A DNA stretch of 45,805 nt, from positions 1-45,805 of the forward strand of contig CAVIJY010000009.1 in the NCBI GenBank assembly GCA_963643215.1, given 5' to 3'. The DNA is from Darwinimomas sp963643215 (GTDB lineage: Bacteria > Bacillota > Clostridia > Lachnospirales > Lachnospiraceae). Both the position numbers and the translations under genes were made by a program. Shown piece by piece: positions 7,806-16,399 of this stretch. The notes under the pieces are model-generated. The model was given only the letters and a program-made list of their open reading frames with translations. It ran no database searches and had not been told where the DNA came from. The number at the start of each line of letters is the position of its first letter. The first letter of the stretch is position 1.

Positions 7806-8657
7806 ATGGGGAATCTTATCAATTCAACGGCATTTAAGTTCAGATGGATCAACGGTCAGTGCTTTGAGTTCAAGCTCAACAACGGTGTTACCCTGCTGAC
7901 AGATCCCTGGTATCACATGGAGGAAGGAGATGGAATGCTGAGCGAGATGTGTCCTCCGGGATTCACATTGGATGACATAGAAGGCGCTGACTATATATTT
8001 CTGAATCACACCCATGGGGATCACATATGCAATCTTCAGGAGATCGTGGACAGGTATCACTCGATTGTCATCACGCATTCAGCCAATGTGCTGGAGCTCA
8101 TGAAGACACATGACATTGATGTTACAGATATGTATCCGGTGGATTATGAGGGCACATACTATTTTGACGGCTTTACCCTTGAAACACATCACGCAACGCA
8201 CCACCGACAGAACGGAGGCACACTGGCAAAGGGGCTTTCCAGAAGACCGGGAGATCCGAAATCGCTGGTCAACGCAATGGGCGGTACATTTAACATGAAT
8301 TTTGTCATGACTACACAGCAGGGCATGAGGGTCGCGTTTATCGGCGGAAATGACGACGGGATGATACAGAGACTGCAGGGAGTGAACAAACCTAATATCA
8401 TCATACGCAACAAGATGGCCTCATCCAAGGTCAAGGAGGGCGTTGCAGAAAACTTCGCGGACTGGTTTGCGTCAGTTGACAACCAGATATTGATACCGAT
8501 GCATTACGAGACCTGGCTGACAAAGGATCCTGAGTTTGCTCAGAAGATGATCAGCGACATGAACTGCATCATGGAGGAGAAGGGCTTAAGCGGCCGCGTG
8601 GCACCCATGATGAGAGGCAAGTGGTACACACTTGATCTTTCGATAAACGAGGCCTGA
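7806..8657 (+). CDS. Metallo-beta-lactamase-fold metal-dependent hydrolase (UlaG-like)
   Basis: 283 residues with the zinc motif NHTHGDH (HTHGDH at 68-73), further His residues in HHATHHRQNGG and a late GNDDG aspartate segment and HYETW histidine: the layout of the L-ascorbate-6-phosphate lactonase (UlaG) group of MBL-fold enzymes. Reaction and substrate are unknown; hydrolysis of a lactone or phosphoester would fit. There is no signal peptide, so it should be cytoplasmic. GAGAGGAAA is a good ribosome binding site. It is followed 61 nt later by a permease gene on the same strand, so the two probably form an operon in which the permease brings in the substrate or its precursor. Confidence 0.85.
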   Translation: MGNLINSTAFKFRWINGQCFEFKLNNGVTLLTDPWYHMEEGDGMLSEMCPPGFTLDDIEGADYIFLNHTHGDHICNLQEIVDRYHSIVITHSANVLELMKTHDIDVTDMYPVDYEGTYYFDGFTLETHHATHHRQNGGTLAKGLSRRPGDPKSLVNAMGGTFNMNFVMTTQQGMRVAFIGGNDDGMIQRLQGVNKPNIIIRNKMASSKVKEGVAENFADWFASVDNQILIPMHYETWLTKDPEFAQKMISDMNCIMEEKGLSGRVAPMMRGKWYTLDLSINEA

Positions 8658-8718
8658 GAATATCAGATAACAGAGGAGATTTCACACGCAGAGCGCCATA
8701 GCAAAATAGGAGGGACAG

Positions 8719-10041
8719 ATGACAGCTCAAATGTGGTTATGTCTTGCTATATTTTTATTCATGATAGTGGGGTATGTAATAGGCGGTAGATTCGGCATCT
8801 CGAACGGAGTGATCGCGATGACTACCGTTGCGATGGTAAGCTGGTCGGGCCTGGTTCCGGTCAAGACGGTCCTGACAAACTTTGCGACGAAGAATTCACT
8901 ACAGATCATAGGAATGTTTATCGTCGCGGCAGGATTTAACAGAACTCAGGCCGTCAAGAAAATGTCGGCCATGGTATACAAGATAAGTGGCGGAAGCTTC
9001 ACGAAGGTTCTCGCAGGATATGTACTGATGGGATTCGCGCTGACGAATCTCGGACTTAGTCCTATGACCGCGTTTGCGATCATAGGTCCGCTGGCCGCCT
9101 CATGCTGTGCGGATTTCGGACTCAGCCCGTCAAAAATCATCATGCCGATTGCACTTACATGCATAGGAGCATGCGGCATTCTGCCGCTGGGACAGGGAGC
9201 GATCACATACGCAACTCAAAACGGATATCTGGAAAGCTACGGGTACACGGATTATCAGATGCAGCTTCTTGATACTTTCAAGGGGAGAATGCCGCTGGCT
9301 ATATTTATCATCGCATATGCCATATTTATCATGCCGAGATTCTGCCCTGAGCAGCCGTCCGTGACCCCAAGGTTTGATACTGCACAGGGTAAGGCAAAGA
9401 AGAGCGGAAAGGAAGCAGAGCCGCTTAGCCCCGTAAAGGAGGCACTGGGCTACGGCATCTTCGCATTAACAACGCTGGCTCTGATTTTCAACAGCAGTCT
9501 GGAGCTTGGAGAGGCTTGGCAGATAGCATTTACAGGAGCATCTCTTTTGATGATGTGCGGGATACTTACGCCAAAGGAGGGCATCAATGCAATACCCGTC
9601 CGCATCGTTCTGATGCTGGCAGCCGCACAGACCATAGGCGGAGCGATGACTGAATGCGGGCTTGGGGATCTGATAGGCGATACACTGGCAGGAGCGTTGG
9701 GAGGAACAACAAACGGCTATGTCATAGGGGCGGCATTTTTTATAATACCCTTTGTTTTGACGCAGCTAATGAACAACGCCTCCGTCAGCAACATATTCAG
9801 ACCGATATTGATATTGACATGCAAATCACTGGCCTGCGACCCTGTCGGACCGCTGATTCTGCTTTCTGCCGCATCTCTCACTGCTTTTCTTACGCCGATG
9901 GCCACGGGCTCGGTGCCGATCGCAATGGATCTGGGCGGCTACGATCAGAAGGATCTGCTGAAGATGGGATGGCTCCCGTCAATCATCATATGTGTCATTG
10001 CTGTATTCTGGGTGATGACGGTCTTTCCGGCGTATCATTGA
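8719..10041 (+). CDS. SLC13/ion-transporter superfamily permease, probably for di- or tricarboxylates
   Basis: 440-residue integral membrane protein with about eleven helices and two similar halves; helix-breaking segments such as TNLGLSPMTAFAIIG and LMNNASVSN resemble the paired hairpins of the ion transporter superfamily (SLC13, CitM, ArsB groups). A hydrophilic linker with Lys-rich sequence lies around residues 215-240 between the halves. AGGAGG precedes the ATG by about 5 nt. The substrate is not visible in the sequence. Its position facing a tricarboxylate operon suggests citrate or a related acid; this is an inference from context. Confidence 0.8.
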   Translation: MTAQMWLCLAIFLFMIVGYVIGGRFGISNGVIAMTTVAMVSWSGLVPVKTVLTNFATKNSLQIIGMFIVAAGFNRTQAVKKMSAMVYKISGGSFTKVLAGYVLMGFALTNLGLSPMTAFAIIGPLAASCCADFGLSPSKIIMPIALTCIGACGILPLGQGAITYATQNGYLESYGYTDYQMQLLDTFKGRMPLAIFIIAYAIFIMPRFCPEQPSVTPRFDTAQGKAKKSGKEAEPLSPVKEALGYGIFALTTLALIFNSSLELGEAWQIAFTGASLLMMCGILTPKEGINAIPVRIVLMLAAAQTIGGAMTECGLGDLIGDTLAGALGGTTNGYVIGAAFFIIPFVLTQLMNNASVSNIFRPILILTCKSLACDPVGPLILLSAASLTAFLTPMATGSVPIAMDLGGYDQKDLLKMGWLPSIIICVIAVFWVMTVFPAYH

Positions 10042-10084
10042 TTTGTTCATACTATGAGGGTGAATAATTCCGGTTAAAATATAA

Positions 10085-10111
10085 CCCGCAGGCGGATGTA
10101 CCTCCTGCGGG
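10085..10111. terminator. Bidirectional intrinsic terminator between permease and lysR
   Basis: CCCGCAGG pairs with CCTGCGGG around a small loop. On the plus strand GATTTTAA follows; on the minus strand TTATATTTTAA follows. It ends both the permease unit and the tricarboxylate operon. Confidence 0.85.
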
Positions 10112-10164
10112 GATTTTAATGTCAATTATGCTCAGAAAACAGGCCGGTAGTAAACAAATATCAG

Positions 10165-11145
10165 CTATGTATTCTGTTTCTTCATCTCTCTTCGCATTAG
10201 ATTTGTCATCGGCTCCATATCCTTGAGTCGGTCAAAATGCTCCTTCAATGCTTCGCAAACGATCCTGTATCTGATGTCATTTCTAAAATCTCTGCGGCAT
10301 ACAAGATATCTTTCCACTCTTTCCTGTTCATCCTGCGCCACCGCATATATTCTGTCAGGATCCAGCTTCACATTGCTTTGCACCTCCTCATCCGATATGA
10401 TCAGCGATGCATATCCCGCATCAACCTTCGCATATCGCATGGTCATGCTCGACTCCTCAATGATGTCCGCATGTATGGCGTTTTTTTTAAGCATACTGTC
10501 CAAATTATATCTGCTGCTCGTCCCGCTCATGTTGCATATGAAGGTTTCCCCTTCCATCTCCCTGAGTGATAGAACAGGGAAGCCCATCCTGCTTTTCGCG
10601 CGAGCGCGGTTCCCGGCATCGCTTCCGTTTCTCAGATAGATATATGCGCCTGCCTCACATATCTTTGTCGAGTAAACATTTTCCTTTTCATACCTGCGGT
10701 CAACCATAAATACTATATCTGTGGCACCGGCAAGCAGTGCATTCATGAGCTCACGCGAAGGATATGTTCCTACAATTACATGATAATCTTTATAGTTCTC
10801 GTACACATACCGCATGATAGGCCCTGAGAGCATCTGTGCACGCTGCATGGTTGTAGCAAACCGTACATTCATGTCATTTTGCATCCTTATTGACATCAGC
10901 TTCTCTTCAAATCTCATGTGACTAAGAAGCATCATCTGTGCCATCTCCTCAAAGCATCTACCCGCCTGAGTCAGCGTCAATGTCTTTCCCTTACTGCGCT
11001 CAAAAATCGTGATTCCGTACTCCTGCTCCACCCTTTTGATGCATTTACTTAAAGCAGGCTGCGACACATACAATGCCGCAGCCGCCTTATTGATGCTTTG
11101 TGTTCTGATCACCTCCAGGATGCTTTCAGCGTCCTGTATCGTCAT
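10165..11145 (-). CDS. LysR family transcriptional regulator, last gene of the tricarboxylate operon
   Basis: 326 residues. The winged helix-turn-helix occupies about residues 1-60 (SINKAAAALYVSQPALSKCI is the recognition region), followed by an effector-binding domain of periplasmic-binding-protein type. The start overlaps the stop of citF by 4 nt (ATGA), so it is translated with the operon it probably controls. The C-terminal part is Arg/Lys rich. Its ligand may be citrate or a related acid, but this is only from context. The other LysR at 17917-18843 is a separate paralogue at the opposite end of the operon. Confidence 0.92.
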   Translation of the reverse strand: MTIQDAESILEVIRTQSINKAAAALYVSQPALSKCIKRVEQEYGITIFERSKGKTLTLTQAGRCFEEMAQMMLLSHMRFEEKLMSIRMQNDMNVRFATTMQRAQMLSGPIMRYVYENYKDYHVIVGTYPSRELMNALLAGATDIVFMVDRRYEKENVYSTKICEAGAYIYLRNGSDAGNRARAKSRMGFPVLSLREMEGETFICNMSGTSSRYNLDSMLKKNAIHADIIEESSMTMRYAKVDAGYASLIISDEEVQSNVKLDPDRIYAVAQDEQERVERYLVCRRDFRNDIRYRIVCEALKEHFDRLKDMEPMTNLMRREMKKQNT

Positions 11146-12704
11146 TGCTCTTCATCCTCGTCTATCTGACGGATCACATCGATGATGCTGTTGTCCCTGT
11201 ACATTACCACGCCTACTACGCGATCCTTGTAGCGGATCGGATCCGGTGTGCCGACCAGAGCGTATGCCATATCACGGAGCTTTTCGATTGGCAGTACCCT
11301 GATGCCCGCCGCCTTGAGCTTTTCAGCCACCTCAGGGCGACGCGGATTGACTGCCACACCGCAGTCCGTAACAACCACATCCACGGTATCACCCGGCGTC
11401 ACTAGCGTGGAGACCTTGTCTATGATCGACGGAATACGGCCTCTTGTAAGAGGAGCAACCACCACCGAAAGTCCGGCTCCCGCTGCCGTATCAGGATGTC
11501 CTCCGATAGCTCCGCGGATCACGCCGTCCGAGCCTGTCAGTACATTGACATTGAAATTCACATCTATCTCCAGTGCCGACAGGATGACGAAATCAAGCTG
11601 GTTGACCGCCGCACTTCCCTGATAGCTTGCGTAGTATACCGAATCGATCTGATGGTGGAAATGATTTCTCTTCAGACTCAGCGCCGCGTCAAGATCGAAG
11701 CTCTGCACATCAAGTATACGATTGACAAGACCCTCCTCATACATAGCAGCTATCTGACCCGTGATGCCTCCAAGTGCAAACCGGCACTTGATATTCTGTG
11801 CAAGCATCTTCTCGCGAAGAAATCTGGCCGTTGCAAGCGACGCTCCGCCTGTTCCCATCTGCATAGAGAAGCCGTCGTAGAAGTATCCTGCCGCCTCAAC
11901 CACATTGGCAGCCGTCTCCGCAATCAGCAGCTCCTTGGGATTCTTCGTATATCTTGTCGCTCCCGACATGATGCCCTTGGGATCTCCGATGTCCTCGAGA
12001 TAAACGATAGCATCCACATCATACTCCGGTATAGCCCACGGAGCATTCGGGTACGGAACAAAATGATTCGTCAATATGATTGTATAGTCAGCATACTTCG
12101 CATCAGTGCGCGCATATCCGAGAGATCCGCATGCTATGGCCTTGTCATCGCTGCGGCTGTATCCGTTCGCATTGCCGTAGGGATCGCATGACGGAGCGCC
12201 GAGGAAGGCCACATCTATGTGAAGATCGCCCGATGCTATGGCAGCCGCCCTTCCGCCGTGGCTCCTGAAGACTATCGGGAAGTCCATAAGTCCGCGTGAT
12301 ATCTCCTCTGCAAGCTCTCCTCGCAGTCCCGATGTCTCGATATGCGTGATCACCCCGCTCTTTATGTGCTTGATCAGAGGAGCATGCACCGCCGACAGCG
12401 AGGACGCCGCAAGTGTGAGATTCTTAAAGCCCATCTCAGCCAGCTTGTCCACCACCTGTATGATGATATGATCGCCGTCACGGAAATGATGATGGAACGA
12501 TATGGTCATTCCATCCTTGAGACCGCTCATTCGTATCGCATCCTCAAGGGATGGCACTATCTTGTTGGTCTTCTGCACCTGCTCCTTAAATGTGGCCGGA
12601 TCCTTCTCTATCTGTCTGTCAAAAGCTCCGTGATTGGATATCTCGTCTATATGAGGTATCTTCGAGATGTCCACGGGCTGAAAATTTCTGCTTGTCTGTG
12701 CCAT
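11142..12704 (-). CDS. citF: Citrate lyase alpha subunit (citrate CoA-transferase)
   Basis: 520 residues, the usual length of CitF. The alpha subunit moves CoA-like acyl carrier from acetyl-ACP to citrate (EC 2.8.3.10) in the citrate lyase complex, giving citryl-ACP and acetate. Conserved CoA-transferase stretches include SFHHHFRDGD, the GGITG region, and NFNVNVLTGSDG near residue 380. The start lies 3 nt after the citE stop with GAGGAGG just upstream. The order D-E-F is that of known citrate lyase clusters. Citramalate lyase has a homologous alpha subunit and cannot be excluded. Confidence 0.95.
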   Translation of the reverse strand: MAQTSRNFQPVDISKIPHIDEISNHGAFDRQIEKDPATFKEQVQKTNKIVPSLEDAIRMSGLKDGMTISFHHHFRDGDHIIIQVVDKLAEMGFKNLTLAASSLSAVHAPLIKHIKSGVITHIETSGLRGELAEEISRGLMDFPIVFRSHGGRAAAIASGDLHIDVAFLGAPSCDPYGNANGYSRSDDKAIACGSLGYARTDAKYADYTIILTNHFVPYPNAPWAIPEYDVDAIVYLEDIGDPKGIMSGATRYTKNPKELLIAETAANVVEAAGYFYDGFSMQMGTGGASLATARFLREKMLAQNIKCRFALGGITGQIAAMYEEGLVNRILDVQSFDLDAALSLKRNHFHHQIDSVYYASYQGSAAVNQLDFVILSALEIDVNFNVNVLTGSDGVIRGAIGGHPDTAAGAGLSVVVAPLTRGRIPSIIDKVSTLVTPGDTVDVVVTDCGVAVNPRRPEVAEKLKAAGIRVLPIEKLRDMAYALVGTPDPIRYKDRVVGVVMYRDNSIIDVIRQIDEDEEQ

Positions 12705-12707
12705 GGC

Positions 12708-13610
12708 TTAGTCCTCCTCACTGTGTTTGTCCGCTTCCGCCAGCTCGATCATCCTCTGTGCCCTGAGCACTATGGGGCGGTCGATCATCTTGCCCTTGAG
12801 GCTGATGACACCGGAGCCCTTGCGATGAGCCTCCTCTATTGCGTCCATGATGGCGTATGCCTTTTCCAGATCCTTCTGCGTCGGGACAAATGCCTTGTGA
12901 AGCGGAGCTATCTGGCGAGGGTTGATGACAGACTTTCCGTCAAAGCCAAGCTTCTTGATGATATTGACCTCATTCATGAAGCCCTCCTCATCATTGACAT
13001 CCGAGAACACGGTATCAAGTGCGGCTATTCCCGCAGCTCTTGCTGCGTGGAGGATCATTGATCTGGCAAAAAACAGCTCCGTTCCGTCAGAGCGTGTTGT
13101 CTTCAGATCCGTCACATAGTCCTCAGCGCCCAGCGCTATACCTATGAGACGGTCGGAGGCAAGCGCTATCTCACGGGCGTTGAGTACGCCGTTTGCAGAC
13201 TCTATAGCCGCCATCATGCCCACGCTTCCTACAGGAATGCCGTGCTTTTTCTCTATTCTCTCGATCTCTCTCTCACAGTCGATAACATCCTGAGCGCTGT
13301 CAGTCTTCGGAAGACGCACTACATGCACTCCGGCGGGGATGATGGCTTCAAGATCCTTTACACCCATCCCGGAGGCGATATCATTGATGCGCACCACTAT
13401 CTCCTTCTTTCCGAAGTCGATATTGCGTATCGCGCTGTATACCAGCATCCTTGCGGCATCCTTCTCCGCAAGTGATACCGAATCCTCCAGATCCATCATG
13501 ATGGCATCTGCCTTGTACAGTCTGGAGTCCGCTATCATGGCCGGATTGTTGCCGGGAACGAACATCATGCTGCGGCGAAGTCTGTCCTTTTTATATCGTT
13601 TCTCGCTCAT
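12708..13610 (-). CDS. citE: Citrate lyase beta subunit (citryl-ACP lyase)
   Basis: 300 residues of the HpcH/HpaI aldolase family. CitE splits citryl-ACP into oxaloacetate and acetyl-ACP (EC 4.1.3.34). Family features are RSMMFVPGN at the start, the metal-binding MMDLEDSV segment, RLPKTDSAQDV, a Glu in AAIESANG, and GAEDYVTDL. It overlaps citD by 4 nt, showing tight translational coupling. The protein ends with an acidic tail. Length is normal for CitE. Confidence 0.95.
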   Translation of the reverse strand: MSEKRYKKDRLRRSMMFVPGNNPAMIADSRLYKADAIMMDLEDSVSLAEKDAARMLVYSAIRNIDFGKKEIVVRINDIASGMGVKDLEAIIPAGVHVVRLPKTDSAQDVIDCEREIERIEKKHGIPVGSVGMMAAIESANGVLNAREIALASDRLIGIALGAEDYVTDLKTTRSDGTELFFARSMILHAARAAGIAALDTVFSDVNDEEGFMNEVNIIKKLGFDGKSVINPRQIAPLHKAFVPTQKDLEKAYAIMDAIEEAHRKGSGVISLKGKMIDRPIVLRAQRMIELAEADKHSEED

Positions 13611-13903
13611 CTCTTCACCTCCCAGCCGTAATCGTCGACCTGCGCTGCTCTGAGCACGGCCGCACTGGTGCGGGCAAATATCGTGCAGTCAAGAGCTCCC
13701 TTGTCGACAGCAGTGACATTTGCATCGGTTACTCCCGCGGTATCAAGCGCCTTCTGTATCTGTGATCTGATATGACGGCCGTACTGTGCCATCACCGGGC
13801 TGGTCAGATCGATGCTGATGCCTCCCTTTTCATGGGGCTCCACAGTAACCATGATGTCCCCTGATTCCAGTGTTCCGGCTACGCCGGCATGAAGAATATC
13901 CAT
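13607..13903 (-). CDS. citD: Citrate lyase acyl carrier protein (gamma subunit)
   Basis: 98 residues, normal for CitD. It carries the phosphoribosyl-dephospho-CoA group on a serine; Ser14 in GTLESGD lies at the position of the known attachment serine. KGALDCTIFAR and the ending YGWEVKR also fit CitD. No citC (ligase), citX or citG (prosthetic-group synthesis and transfer) is present in this operon or in the window, so activation must depend on genes elsewhere. It starts 127 nt after the aconitase stop, beyond a terminator hairpin. Confidence 0.94.
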   Translation of the reverse strand: MDILHAGVAGTLESGDIMVTVEPHEKGGISIDLTSPVMAQYGRHIRSQIQKALDTAGVTDANVTAVDKGALDCTIFARTSAAVLRAAQVDDYGWEVKR

Positions 13904-13996
13904 CTCTTAGCCTCCTGTGTTGTAGATATGTCCGCTCAAAAAGCCCGCAACATCAGCTCTTTGAAACCTCTCATATATGATGCTTCATATAACGGC

Positions 13997-14027
13997 AAAA
14001 GTGCTGCCGCCTTGCGGCGGCATGCAC
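13997..14027 (-). terminator. Terminator-like hairpin inside the tricarboxylate operon
   Basis: GTGC-TGCCGCC-GCAA-GGCGGCA-GCAC followed by TTTTG lies directly after the aconitase stop codon and upstream of citD. It may end part of the transcripts so that icd-aconitase and citDEF are made in different amounts. No clear second promoter for citD is seen in the remaining 90 nt. Confidence 0.65.
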
Positions 14028-14029
14028 CA

Positions 14030-16336
14030 TTACTTTCCTGCGTTTCTCTTCCTGTTGAAGTTGATGAGGCAGCCTGCCTTGACGATCGCCTTCTCCTCAT
14101 CAGTCATCTCCTTGATATAGAGATGAATCTCCTCGGCCTTTCCGCTCTTTATGACATATGCAGTGATATCGGACATATCCGTATCGAGCGCTGCCCTGAT
14201 GCCGGGAACATAGATGTAATCATCCACCTCGAACATGGTCGGCTCTCCCTTGAGGTGGAAGGGGATCATGCCCCAGTTCATGACATTGGAGCGGTAGCGC
14301 TTTGTAGCATAGTCCTGGGTGATATTGGCGAGTCCTCCGATGACCCTCTGGCAGCTGGCCGCCTGCTCTCTGGCCGAGCCGTCTCCGGGCTTGTTGGCAT
14401 AGAGCACCGATCCTATCTCTGTCTCCTCCATGCTCACGCTCTCCTGCCCCGGGATAGTGCGGATCACCCTGTATACCTCATCAAGCTCGGGAGCCTGCGC
14501 AATGAGATCCTTGCCCTCCTCGCGGGCCTTCTCCAGCGCGTCCATGGCCTTCGTCTTTCCTACATAAGCCGGGTCACGCCGTGAAAGCGTAAACTCCGCA
14601 AGTCCCAGAGGATTGGAGCGGAATGACGATGTCTCTCCGGAGGGGATCAGCTCATCCGTAGTAGTAACCTCATCAAGTATCTTGGAGCATACGCGCAGCA
14701 GAATATTGTCCGTAAGGGCAGGTCTCACCGGCCAGTCCTTGATGTTCGGTCCGAGGAAGAGCTCTGTCTGCGGTTTTGCAGCTCCAAAGCCGTCATATAC
14801 TCTCGCCTTATATGATGAATCATCAAAGTAGTACTTTCCTACCTCTCCGAAATACTCTCCGAACTCCTGTGCGCTGGTGATGAGTCCGCCGTTGGCCGCC
14901 GTAGCCGCTATACTGCGCGCATCCATCAGCGCACATGCCGACATCTGTCCGTTTCCGGGCTTTGAGCCCTCTCTGTTGGGGAAGTTTCTGGTGGTATGGC
15001 GAACAGAGAAGCCGTTGTGATTCGGAGTGTCTCCTGCGCCGAAGCACGGACCGCAGAATGCCGTCTTTATCACGGCTCCCGCTCCCATGAGACTGGTGAG
15101 CGTTCCGTTCTTTGTCAGCTCCATGTATACCGGCATGGATGACGGATATACGCTGAGCGTAAACTCACCCGCACCTATGCTTCTGCCTCTGAGAAGGTTC
15201 GCTGCCTCCGTCACATTGCTGAAGGTACCTCCGGCGCAGCCCGCTATGATGCCCTGCTGAGTCTGAAGCCTTCCGTTTCTCACCTTATCAAGCAGTGTAT
15301 ACGGCGCTCTTCCCTGACTTACAGCCTCCGCCGCCTTCTCTGTCTCGGCGAGTATATCCGTGAGGTTCGCATTGAAGTCGTCGATGGTATAGGCATTGGA
15401 CGGATGGAACGGCATGGCGATCATCGGCTTTACAGTAGAAAGATCGATATATACACAGCCGTCATAGTAGGCTACATCCGCCGGATTCAGTTCCTTATAG
15501 TCCTGTCCTCTTCCGTGCGTCTCCAGATATGCCTTCGTATCAGCATCGGTTCTCCATATAGATGAGAGGCATGTAGTCTCCGTAGTCATGACATCAACTC
15601 CGTTGCGGTAGTCGGTTGTCATCGAGGATACTCCGGGGCCTACAAACTCCATAACCTTGTTCTTCACATATCCGTTCTTGTAAACCGCTCCGCATATAGC
15701 CAGTGCGATATCATGAGGTCCTACCCACGGCTGCGGCTTTCCTGTCAGATATATGGCGATGACTCCCGGATATGCACTGTCCCAGGTGTCTCCGAGGATC
15801 TGCTTATCAAGCTCTCCGCCGCCTTCGCCGACCGCCATGGTTCCGAGGGCTCCGTAGCGTGTGTGCGAATCCGAGCCTAGAATCATCTTGCCGCATCCTG
15901 CGTGCATCTCTCTCATATACTGGTGGATGACTGCCATATGCGGAGGCACAAATATACCGCCGTACTTCTGAGCTGCCGTCAGTCCGAACATGTGATCATC
16001 CTCGTTGATGGTGCCGCCTACGGCATTCAGGCTGTTGTGGCAGCATGTGAGGATATACGGCATCGGAAATCTGTCCATACCGCTTGCTCTCGCCGTCTGG
16101 ATGATGCCGACAAATGTGATGTCATGGGATGTGAGCGCATCAAAGCGTATCTTCAGCGCGTCCATAGAGGCATTCTGATTATGCGCCTTCAATATGCCGT
16201 ATGCGATGGTTCCCTTCTTTGCCTCTTCCTTGTCGACAGCTTTTCCTGTCATCTGCGTCACCTTTGCGGCATCGCTCTCGGCTACCAGCTCCGTGCCGTT
16301 GACCAGATAGACTCCTTCCTTGTAAAGTTCTATCAT
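14030..16336 (-). CDS. Aconitase-family hydratase (YbhJ-type)
   Basis: 768 residues. It resembles the aconitase superfamily group of E. coli YbhJ, shorter than AcnA (about 890). Aconitase features seen are GSDSHT near residue 155, a Cys in the ETTCLSS segment, CGPCFGAGD (the CxxC of the 4Fe-4S site), and NFPNREGS with the substrate-binding Arg; the C-terminal swivel domain follows. If it acts as aconitase it interconverts citrate and isocitrate via cis-aconitate, which fits its position between an isocitrate-dehydrogenase-like gene and citrate lyase. Other tricarboxylates such as methylcitrate remain possible, because YbhJ-type activity is poorly known. Confidence 0.88.
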   Translation of the reverse strand: MIELYKEGVYLVNGTELVAESDAAKVTQMTGKAVDKEEAKKGTIAYGILKAHNQNASMDALKIRFDALTSHDITFVGIIQTARASGMDRFPMPYILTCCHNSLNAVGGTINEDDHMFGLTAAQKYGGIFVPPHMAVIHQYMREMHAGCGKMILGSDSHTRYGALGTMAVGEGGGELDKQILGDTWDSAYPGVIAIYLTGKPQPWVGPHDIALAICGAVYKNGYVKNKVMEFVGPGVSSMTTDYRNGVDVMTTETTCLSSIWRTDADTKAYLETHGRGQDYKELNPADVAYYDGCVYIDLSTVKPMIAMPFHPSNAYTIDDFNANLTDILAETEKAAEAVSQGRAPYTLLDKVRNGRLQTQQGIIAGCAGGTFSNVTEAANLLRGRSIGAGEFTLSVYPSSMPVYMELTKNGTLTSLMGAGAVIKTAFCGPCFGAGDTPNHNGFSVRHTTRNFPNREGSKPGNGQMSACALMDARSIAATAANGGLITSAQEFGEYFGEVGKYYFDDSSYKARVYDGFGAAKPQTELFLGPNIKDWPVRPALTDNILLRVCSKILDEVTTTDELIPSGETSSFRSNPLGLAEFTLSRRDPAYVGKTKAMDALEKAREEGKDLIAQAPELDEVYRVIRTIPGQESVSMEETEIGSVLYANKPGDGSAREQAASCQRVIGGLANITQDYATKRYRSNVMNWGMIPFHLKGEPTMFEVDDYIYVPGIRAALDTDMSDITAYVIKSGKAEEIHLYIKEMTDEEKAIVKAGCLINFNRKRNAGK

Positions 16337-16399
16337 ATCCCTCTCCTTCTTGAATGTGACTGTATTTATGCTTGTCTGTTAGTGAGAAAAGTAGCATAT

